Positions 58,688-64,000 of a DNA stretch of 64,000 nucleotides are shown piece by piece; position 1 is the first letter of the stretch, and the number at the start of each line of letters is the position of its first letter. The stretch is from Pseudomonas sediminis. GTDB taxonomy: Bacteria > Pseudomonadota > Gammaproteobacteria > Pseudomonadales > Pseudomonadaceae. The DNA lies in assembly GCF_002741105.1 (NCBI RefSeq), contig NZ_NIQU01000005.1, positions 213,149 through 277,148 on the forward strand, in the 5' to 3' direction. The notes beneath the pieces were generated by a model. The model was given only the letters and a program-made list of their open reading frames with translations, made no database searches and was not told the DNA's origin. The translations under genes were made by a program, and so were the position numbers.

Positions 58688-58715
58688 TTGACAGTTGGGA
58701 GATAGCGTCTAGGTT
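58688..58715 (+). promoter_or_regulatory. Candidate promoter of the ComEA-like gene
   Basis: A consensus TTGACA (58688-58693) is followed after 16 bases by TAGGTT (58710-58715), a poor -10. It is 58-85 bases before the start, just after wbpM. Confidence 0.4.
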
Positions 58716-58772
58716 GATTCTTGTGGGGTTTCATACCTCACTTGGATCTACTTACGACAAGGAATGCACATC

Positions 58773-59096
58773 ATGCAAAAACTCCGTCTATCTTCCCTTC
58801 TGTTCGCTGTTCTCGCTTCCTTCTCTCTGGCTGCCGCCGCAGCTGAAACCCCAAAAACCGAAAGTGCCAAACCGGCTGCAGCGCATGTAGCGCAGGTTGC
58901 CGTGGTCAATCTCAATACCGCTGATGCTGCAACGCTGCAGAGTGAGTTGGCGGGTATTGGTGCGACCAAGGCGCAGGCGATTGTGGCTTATCGGGAGGAG
59001 CACGGTAATTTCGCCTCGGTCGATGAGCTATTGGAGGTGAAAGGTATCGGCGAGGCGACGCTGGAGAAGAATCGCGACAAGTTGAGTGTTAACTGA
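58773..59096 (+). CDS. ComEA-like helix-hairpin-helix protein
   Basis: A 107-residue exported protein: signal peptide about residues 1-24 (ending AAAAA), an Ala/Lys/Pro linker, then two helix-hairpin-helix motifs (VNLNTADAATLQSELAGIGATKA and the VDELLEVKGIGEATLEK copy, shown by AGIGATKA and VKGIGEATL). ComEA binds incoming DNA in the periplasm during transformation; short homologues without a membrane anchor are common in pseudomonads (PA3140, from memory). The ATG at 58773 is 9 bases from AAGGA; the ATG at 58764 directly abuts that site and is less likely. Confidence 0.88.
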   Translation: MQKLRLSSLLFAVLASFSLAAAAAETPKTESAKPAAAHVAQVAVVNLNTADAATLQSELAGIGATKAQAIVAYREEHGNFASVDELLEVKGIGEATLEKNRDKLSVN

Positions 59097-59118
59097 CGCC
59101 TGGCGGCGTTGTTGTCTG

Positions 59119-59143
59119 GGCCGGTCTTTTGACCGGCCTTTTT
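59119..59143 (+). terminator. Rho-independent terminator after the ComEA-like gene
   Basis: GGCCGGTC-TTTT-GACCGGCC followed by five Ts, 22 bases after the stop. Confidence 0.93.
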
Positions 59144-59313
59144 GCTTTTAAGGCTTGTATGTTGTCACGCTTGCTTATTGGGCGCTCTCGGTGCGCGTGG
59201 CGCAACCTACGAAGAGCGCTTGGCGAGCTATAAAGAGTCGGTTTAGTGCGGCCTGAGGGGCGAGCGAAGCGAATAATCTAGGACAGGCTCCCTGGTGAGA
59301 GTCCTGCAGGCAC

Positions 59314-59342
59314 AAAAAAGCCCCGGATCAACCGAGGCTTTT
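59314..59342 (-). terminator. Terminator in the tRNA duplication, copy 1
   Basis: On the minus strand AAAGCC-CGG arms (with one mismatch) are followed by TTTTTT. It follows the tRNA remnant at 59348-59369. Confidence 0.7.
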
Positions 59343-59347
59343 GAATT

Positions 59348-59369
59348 TGGCTCCGCGACCTGGACTCGA
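59348..59369 (-). pseudogene. 3' remnant of a second tRNA-Asn
   Basis: The 22 bases from 59348 to 59369 equal the last 22 bases of tRNA-Asn, including CCA and the 3' acceptor arm, and then the match stops. The rest of the tRNA is missing. It is either a degraded tandem copy or an attachment-site scar. Confidence 0.75.
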
Positions 59370-59461
59370 CAGCGCAGCTGAACGCGCTTTAGCGCGGCCC
59401 CGAAGGGGGGAGCGAGGCGAATAACCTGGGACTCAGTCCCTGGTGAGAGTCCGCAGGCAAT

Positions 59462-59487
59462 AAAAAACCCAGCGGTTAGGCTGGGTT
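59462..59487 (-). terminator. Terminator of tRNA-Asn
   Basis: Minus strand: AACCCAGC / GCTGGGTT with a 6-base loop and a run of Ts, 8 bases beyond the tRNA 3' end. Confidence 0.88.
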
Positions 59488-59495
59488 CTTGAATT

Positions 59496-59571
59496 TGGCT
59501 CCGCGACCTGGACTCGAACCAGGGACCCAATGATTAACAGTCATTTGCTCTACCGACTGAGCTATCGCGGA
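59496..59571 (-). tRNA. tRNA-Asn (GTT)
   Basis: A 76-nt tRNA on the minus strand. It starts TCCGCGATAGCTCAG, has D-loop GTCGGTAGAGC, anticodon loop CTGTTAA (anticodon GTT), T-arm GGTTCGAGTCC and ends CGCGGAGCCA, with CCA encoded. Acceptor pairing TCCGCGA/TCGCGGA is perfect. Confidence 0.98.
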
Positions 59572-59662
59572 ACAACGGCGCGTATGTTACTGATTAAAAA
59601 AGAGAAGTCAACACTTTGTCGCGATATCTACCCGGTTGGAATTCGGGATGTTCAGCGATGAT

Positions 59663-59743
59663 GTCGTGGGAGGGGCTTTAGCCGCGACAACTGCAGTCGG
59701 CGACAAATCGCGGCTGAAGCGGAATGCCGCCCAGCCGCTCCTG
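59663..59743. repeat. REP-like inverted pair
   Basis: GTGGGAGGGGCTTTAGCCGCGAC (59668-59688) is followed by an inverted relative, TCGCGGCTGAAGCGG...CCGCTCCTGCAG (59708-59743). It belongs to the same family as the copies at 18066 and 20357. Confidence 0.65.
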
Positions 59744-59761
59744 CAGTGACTGTTGGCGCAT

Positions 59762-59795
59762 ACAAAAACGCCGGCCCTTGGGCCGGCGTTTTTGT
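59762..59795 (-). terminator. Bidirectional terminator after the aminotransferase gene
   Basis: A perfect 15-bp stem, ACAAAAACGCCGGCC with GGCCGGCGTTTTTGT, and a 4-base loop, 14 bases after the minus-strand stop. The A/T-rich flanks let it work in both directions. Confidence 0.93.
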
Positions 59796-59808
59796 CTATC
59801 GCAGAGGC

Positions 59809-61005
59809 TTAAAGCACGGCGTGGATCGCGCGGGTGACGCTGTCCAGGTTGCCGTTGTTCAGAGCGGCGACGCAGATGCGGCCGGTGCCGACGGCGTAGA
59901 TGCCGAACTCTTCCTTCAGGCGCTCCACTTGCTCCACGGTGAGGCCGGAGTAGGAGAACATGCCGCGTTGCTCGGCAACGAAACCGAAGTCGCGCTTGGC
60001 GCCCAGTGCGGCCAGTTGCTCGACCATGGCCAGGCGCATGCTGCGGATGCGGTCGCGCATTTCGCCCAGTTCGGCTTCCCACATGGCGCGCAGCTCGGGG
60101 CTGTTCAGTACGCTGGCGACCACGGTGGCGCCGTGGGTCGGCGGGTTGGAGTAGTTGGTGCGGATCACGCGTTTGAGCTGCGACAGGACGCGAGTCGACT
60201 CTTCACGGCTGCTGGTGACCAGCGACAGGGCGCCGACGCGTTCGCCGTAAAGCGAGAACGATTTGGAGAAGGAGCTGGAAACGAAGAATTCCAGGCCTGA
60301 CTCGGCGAACAGGCGCACGGCTTCGGCGTCCTGGTCGATGCCGTCACCGAAACCCTGGTAGGCGATATCGAGGAAGGGCACATGCTCGCGCTCGCGCAGC
60401 ACTTCCAGTACGGCTGTCCAGTCTTCCAGCTGCAGGTCGACGCCAGTCGGGTTGTGGCAGCAGGCATGCAGCACGACGATGGAGCGCGCCGGCAGGTTGC
60501 GCAGGTCTTCGAGCATGCCGCCGCGGTTCACGCCGTTGCTGAACGGATCGTAGTAGCGATAGTTCTGCACCGGGAAACCGGCCGATTCGAACAGGGCGCG
60601 GTGGTTCTCCCAGCTCGGGTCGCTTATGGCGACGGTGGCGTCCGGCAGCAGGCGCTTGAGGAAGTCAGCGCCGATCTTCAGTGCGCCGGTGCCGCCGAGG
60701 GCTTGGGTGGTGATTACGCGGCCGGCGTCGATCAGCGCCGCGCCCTTGCCGAACAGCAGTTCCTGCACGGCCTTGTCGTAGGCTGCGATGCCTTCGATCG
60801 GCAGGTAGCCGCGCGGAGCATGCGCCTCGATACGCGCTTTTTCGGCTTCTGCGACGGCGCGCAGCAGCGGAATTCGCCCCTCCTCGTTGTAGTAGACGCC
60901 CACGCCAAGGTTGACCTTGGTGGTGCGGGTGTCCGCGTTGAATGCTTCGTTGAGGCCCAGGATGGGATCGCGCGGAGCCATTTCGACGGCAGAGAAGAGA
61001 CTCAT
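59809..61005 (-). CDS. Aromatic/aspartate aminotransferase
   Basis: A 398-residue class I PLP aminotransferase of the AspC/TyrB group: MAPRDPILGLNEAF, GVGVYYNEEG, CCHNPTGVDL and the PLP lysine in SSFSKSFSLYGERVGAL. It should transfer amino groups between aspartate or aromatic acids and 2-oxoglutarate. AspC and TyrB cannot be separated by eye; this position (PA3139) is usually called an amino-acid aminotransferase (from memory). I chose the ATG at 61005 because family members start at MSLFSAVEMAP; the ribosome site is weak. Confidence 0.93.
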   Translation of the reverse strand: MSLFSAVEMAPRDPILGLNEAFNADTRTTKVNLGVGVYYNEEGRIPLLRAVAEAEKARIEAHAPRGYLPIEGIAAYDKAVQELLFGKGAALIDAGRVITTQALGGTGALKIGADFLKRLLPDATVAISDPSWENHRALFESAGFPVQNYRYYDPFSNGVNRGGMLEDLRNLPARSIVVLHACCHNPTGVDLQLEDWTAVLEVLREREHVPFLDIAYQGFGDGIDQDAEAVRLFAESGLEFFVSSSFSKSFSLYGERVGALSLVTSSREESTRVLSQLKRVIRTNYSNPPTHGATVVASVLNSPELRAMWEAELGEMRDRIRSMRLAMVEQLAALGAKRDFGFVAEQRGMFSYSGLTVEQVERLKEEFGIYAVGTGRICVAALNNGNLDSVTRAIHAVL

Positions 61006-61145
61006 GATGGGTGCGACAACTCGAGTGAGGGGTGGGTGGCCAGGCGTCCCCGACAAAAGCGCTAGGGGGCGCGTAAACGGGGCGTTAGTATAACGACCCT
61101 GAATCCAGGGGGCGACAGCGCAAAGCCCTGAATTAAGGCCTTTTG

Positions 61146-61168
61146 CCAGGTAATTCGACTCTACCTGG
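61146..61168. promoter_or_regulatory. Stem-loop in the divergent spacer upstream of uvrB
   Basis: CCAGGTA and TACCTGG form a perfect 7-bp inverted repeat around a 9-base centre, 83 bases before uvrB. It could be an operator or a leader hairpin. No LexA box (CTGT-N8-ACAG) is seen in the spacer. Confidence 0.35.
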
Positions 61169-61250
61169 ACCTATTGCCGAATCGCCCCGCAATTCATGGC
61201 TTTTGACGCGGTCCGACAGGATGCGTCACAGCCATTTGTCGAGGTACTGC

Positions 61251-63266
61251 ATGTCCGAGTTTCAGTTGGTGACCCGCTTCAAACCTGCTGGCGATCAGCC
61301 CGAGGCGATTCGGCAGATGGTTGAGGGGCTGGAAGCCGGTCTGTCACATCAGACCCTGCTCGGCGTGACGGGCTCGGGCAAGACTTTCTCCATTGCCAAC
61401 GTGATTGCCAAGGTGCAGCGCCCGACCCTGGTCCTGGCGCCGAACAAGACCCTGGCCGCGCAGCTCTACGGCGAGTTCAAGGCGTTCTTCCCGAACAACG
61501 CGGTGGAGTACTTCGTCTCCTACTATGACTACTACCAGCCGGAAGCCTATGTGCCGTCGTCGGATACCTTCATCGAGAAGGATGCCTCGATCAACGACCA
61601 TATCGAGCAGATGCGTCTGTCGGCGACCAAGGCGCTGATCGAGCGCAAGGACGTGATTGTGGTCTGCACCGTGTCGTCGATCTACGGCTTGGGTAGCCCC
61701 GAGGAGTACCTGAAAATGGTGCTGCACCTCGATCGGGGCGACAAGATGGACCAGCGTGCGCTGCTGCGCCGACTGGCCGAGCTGCAGTACACGCGTAACG
61801 ACATGGACTTCGCCCGCGCCACCTTCCGCGTGCGCGGCGATGTGATCGACGTCTTTCCGGCGGAGTCGGATCTCGAAGCCATCCGTGTCGAGCTGTTTGA
61901 TGACGAAGTGGAGAGCATTAGCGCCTTCGACCCGCTGACCGGCGAGGTGATCCAGAAGCTGCCGCGCTTTACCTTCTACCCCAAGAGTCACTACGTCACC
62001 CCGCGTGAAACGCTGCTGGAGGCGGTTGAGCACATCAAGGTCGAGCTGCAGCAGCGCCTGGAGTACCTGCGCGGTGCCAATAAGCTGGTGGAGGCGCAGC
62101 GTCTGGAGCAGCGCACCCGCTTCGATCTGGAGATGATTCTCGAACTGGGCTACTGCAACGGCATCGAAAACTACTCACGCTACCTCTCGGGTCGCCCGGC
62201 TGGCGCGCCGCCGCCCACTCTTTATGACTACCTGCCTGATGAAGCTCTGCTGGTGATTGATGAGTCCCACGTCTCGGTGCCGCAGGTCGGCGCGATGTAC
62301 AAGGGCGACCGCTCGCGCAAGGAAACCCTGGTGGAATACGGCTTCCGCCTGCCTTCGGCGCTGGACAACCGACCGATGCGCTTCGAGGAGTGGGAGGCGG
62401 CCAGCCCGCAGACCATTTTCGTGTCCGCCACGCCTGGGCCTTACGAGGGCGAGCATGCCGGGCGTGTGGTGGAGCAGTTGGTGCGACCGACTGGCTTGGT
62501 CGACCCGCAGATCGAGGTGCGCCCGGCGCGCACTCAGGTCGATGATCTGCTCTCGGAGATTCGTTTGCGCGTGGCGGCGGGCGATCGTGTGCTGGTCACC
62601 ACGCTGACCAAGCGCATGGCCGAGGACTTGACCGATTACCTGGGTGATCACGACGTCAAGGTGCGTTACCTGCACTCGGACATCGATACCGTTGAGCGGG
62701 TGGAGATCATTCGCGACCTGCGTCTGGGCGCCTTCGACGTGCTGGTGGGTATCAACCTGCTGCGTGAGGGCTTGGACATGCCCGAGGTATCGCTGGTGGC
62801 GATCCTCGATGCGGACAAGGAAGGCTTCCTGCGCAGCGAGCGCTCGCTGATCCAGACCATCGGCCGCGCGGCGCGTAACCTCAACGGTCGAGCGATTCTC
62901 TACGCCGACAACATGACCGGCTCGATGCAGCGCGCCATCGGCGAGACCGAGCGGCGTCGTGCCAAGCAGATCGCCTTCAACGAAGCCAACGGCATCGTGC
63001 CCAAGGGCGTGCAGAAGGACGTCAAGGACATCCTCGAAGGCGCCGTGGTGCCCGGTGCGCGAAGCAACAAGCGCAAGGGCATGGCCAAGGCGGCGGAGGA
63101 GAGCGCACGCTACGAGAACGAGCTGCGCTCGCCGAGCGAGATCACCAAGCGTATTCGTCAGCTGGAAGAGAAGATGTACGCCCTGGCGCGCGATCTGGAG
63201 TTCGAGGCCGCCGCGCAGTTACGTGATGAGATTCAGAAGCTGCGGGATCGGTTGCTGCAGGTTTGA
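61251..63266 (+). CDS. uvrB: UvrABC excision nuclease subunit B
   Basis: A 671-residue helicase-like repair protein. Walker A is GVTGSGKT (residues 38-45); the beta-hairpin that clamps DNA begins [15 protein letters not shown]; helicase motifs include [21 protein letters not shown] and QTIGRAARN. The C-terminal UVR motif ([22 protein letters not shown]) binds UvrC. It verifies damage found by UvrA. GAGG lies 7 bases before the ATG at 61251. Confidence 0.97.
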   Translation: MSEFQLVTRFKPAGDQPEAIRQMVEGLEAGLSHQTLLGVTGSGKTFSIANVIAKVQRPTLVLAPNKTLAAQLYGEFKAFFPNNAVEYFVSYYDYYQPEAYVPSSDTFIEKDASINDHIEQMRLSATKALIERKDVIVVCTVSSIYGLGSPEEYLKMVLHLDRGDKMDQRALLRRLAELQYTRNDMDFARATFRVRGDVIDVFPAESDLEAIRVELFDDEVESISAFDPLTGEVIQKLPRFTFYPKSHYVTPRETLLEAVEHIKVELQQRLEYLRGANKLVEAQRLEQRTRFDLEMILELGYCNGIENYSRYLSGRPAGAPPPTLYDYLPDEALLVIDESHVSVPQVGAMYKGDRSRKETLVEYGFRLPSALDNRPMRFEEWEAASPQTIFVSATPGPYEGEHAGRVVEQLVRPTGLVDPQIEVRPARTQVDDLLSEIRLRVAAGDRVLVTTLTKRMAEDLTDYLGDHDVKVRYLHSDIDTVERVEIIRDLRLGAFDVLVGINLLREGLDMPEVSLVAILDADKEGFLRSERSLIQTIGRAARNLNGRAILYADNMTGSMQRAIGETERRRAKQIAFNEANGIVPKGVQKDVKDILEGAVVPGARSNKRKGMAKAAEESARYENELRSPSEITKRIRQLEEKMYALARDLEFEAAAQLRDEIQKLRDRLLQV

Positions 63267-63280
63267 TCTCGGGCGGTCGC

Positions 63281-63397
63281 CCCCGGATTGCATCCGGGCT
63301 ATGCCTCGGCGCATCGCGTAGGGTGGATGACGCTCTTCTCATTCACCCTACGACTACATTGATCGCCATCTGGTGGATGTAAAAAGCGACATCCACC
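63281..63397. repeat. Cluster of inverted repeats after uvrB
   Basis: Three elements: CCCCGGATTGCATCCGGGCT (63281-63300; reverse complement of 12458-12477), CGTAGGGTG/CACCCTACG arms (63317-63325 and 63344-63352), and GGTGGATGT/ACATCCACC arms (63372-63380 and 63389-63397). The last two belong to the GTAGGGTGGAT family of pseudomonad spacer repeats. They lie between two convergent genes. Confidence 0.65.
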
Positions 63398-63413
63398 CTA
63401 CGTGGTAGGTGCC

Positions 63414-64000
63414 TCAATGCCCTGCGCCACCGCCCGCCATGTTCTGCGGCAGCTTTCGTGTCAGCAGGATCGCCAGCATGCTCACGCCCAGGGCGATGCC
63501 GATGAAGTGGAAGGCGTCGTTGTAGGCCATGATGATCGCTTGCTCATGCACCATCTGGCTGAGCTTGGCCAGCGCTGCCTGTTCGCTGCCCAATGTCTGC
63601 GTCAGCAGGTGCAGGCGTTCCTCTACCTGCGGGTTGGTCGGCACGATGGATTCGCGCAGGTAGTCGAAATAGACCTTGGCGCGGGCATCCAGCAGGGTGG
63701 CTAGCAGGGCGATGCCGATTGCTCCGCCAAGGTTGCGCAGGATGTTGAACAGGCTGGAGGCCGAGCCGGCATCCTGCGGCAGGATGTAGGCGGTGGCGAT
63801 CAGCGACACCGTGACCATCACCAGCGGCTGGCCCAGAGCGCGGACGATCTGGATGTGCTGGAACTGCTCGCCTGCGAAGTCCGGGTTGAGCACGCCGGAG
63901 AAGAAACTCGCCGCGCCGAACAGGGCGAAGCCTAGGGCGCATAGCCATTTTGGCGAGATGATCTTCATCAACTTGGGCACCAGAGGGATCAGAAACAGCT
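63414..64000 (-). CDS. DHA2-family (EmrB-type) MFS transporter, C-terminal part (cut by window edge)
   Basis: The last 195 residues of a membrane transporter whose 5' part lies beyond the right edge; the frame is open to base 64000. Visible are helices ending LCALGFALFGAASFF, the LPQDAGSASSLFNILRNLGGAIGIALLATLLD segment (shown by GSASSLFNILRNLGG), typical of EmrB/QacA-type drug exporters, and a last helix before LLTRKLPQN. It probably exports drugs with a membrane-fusion partner, upstream outside the window (PA3137 in PAO1, from memory). Confidence 0.88.
   Translation of the reverse strand, partial: LFLIPLVPKLMKIISPKWLCALGFALFGAASFFSGVLNPDFAGEQFQHIQIVRALGQPLVMVTVSLIATAYILPQDAGSASSLFNILRNLGGAIGIALLATLLDARAKVYFDYLRESIVPTNPQVEERLHLLTQTLGSEQAALAKLSQMVHEQAIIMAYNDAFHFIGIALGVSMLAILLTRKLPQNMAGGGAGH

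Larger units (their letters stand above)
59248..59517. repeat. Tandem imperfect duplication of the tRNA-Asn 3' flank
   Basis: Copy 1 (59248-59369) and copy 2 (59394-59517) share GCGGCC, GAGCGA, CGAATAA, CTGGTGAGAGTCC and GCAGGCA in order, a terminator each, and the identical 27-base end at 59343-59369 and 59491-59517 (offset 148). The latter is the 3' end of tRNA-Asn. This fills most of the 399-bp gap between the ComEA-like gene and the tRNA; 59144-59247 shows nothing recognisable. Confidence 0.8.

Noticed and set aside
61081..61250. LexA-type SOS box before uvrB
   Set aside because: No CTGT-N8-ACAG match; only the unrelated palindromes CCCTGAATCCAGGG and CCAGGTA/TACCTGG are present.

Overview
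The window reads as a chromosomal segment of a Pseudomonas species (gammaproteobacterium, high GC). Gene content and order match what I remember of the P. aeruginosa PAO1 stretch from about PA3206 to PA3137: cpxR/cpxA-like genes, yciO-trpS-scpAB-rluB, a GGDEF protein, yciK-mupP-ubiG, an MTA deaminase next to mtnA, gyrA-serC-pheA-hisC-tyrA/aroA-cmk-rpsA-ihfB, an O-antigen locus ending in wbpM, a ComEA-like gene, tRNA-Asn, an aromatic aminotransferase, uvrB and an EmrB-type transporter. The lineage call is inference from order and protein similarity; no database was searched. Some features (RAYT with REP arrays, MITE-like repeats, a private O-antigen set) suggest a non-aeruginosa pseudomonad such as the mendocina/oleovorans group, but the species is not established.

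Layout. 1-2482 (minus strand): envelope-stress two-component cluster (sensor kinase cut by the window edge, Spy/CpxP-like chaperone, CpxR-like regulator, a coiled-coil membrane protein, a YciI protein). 2744-8861 (plus): rnm, yciO, trpS, scpA, scpB, a small DUF1289 protein, rluB. 8966-13826 (minus): diguanylate cyclase, yciK, mupP, ubiG, mtaD; mtnA diverges from mtaD. 15288-27734 (plus): gyrA and the known mixed-function supraoperon for serine and aromatic amino acid synthesis, cmk, rpsA and ihfB, with a REP-associated transposase (RAYT) and REP arrays inserted between rpsA and ihfB.

27963-58678 (plus): a 30-kb O-specific antigen locus of the Wzx/Wzy type, almost entirely overlapping or closely spaced genes. 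It encodes four sugar-nucleotide modules: wbpA-B-D-E-I (UDP-2,3-diacetamido-2,3-dideoxy-D-mannuronate); a second oxidoreductase/aminotransferase/acetyltransferase set with an extra SDR, DegT and acyltransferase (product unknown); a 4,6-dehydratase/4-reductase/2-epimerase set (L-FucNAc or L-QuiNAc type); and WbpM with a WbpV-like reductase (D-QuiNAc/FucNAc type). Three glycosyltransferases plus WbpL equal four transfer steps, matching four sugar modules, so a tetrasaccharide repeat is a reasonable guess. An asparagine-synthase-like amidotransferase probably amidates a uronic acid. The most unusual gene is an 803-residue membrane protein that appears to join a flippase-like half to a polymerase/ligase-like half, next to a separate Wzx and a separate Wzy candidate. 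A metallo-beta-lactamase/beta-CASP protein heads the locus where P. aeruginosa has wzz; no wzz is seen.

58773-64000: ComEA-like DNA-binding protein, tRNA-Asn with a tandem partial duplication of its 3' end, an aromatic/aspartate aminotransferase (minus), uvrB (plus), and the C-terminal part of a DHA2 transporter (minus, cut by the window edge). Several short repeat families (REP-like hairpins, two homologous 140-bp palindromic elements, 20-bp inverted copies) are scattered in the spacers.
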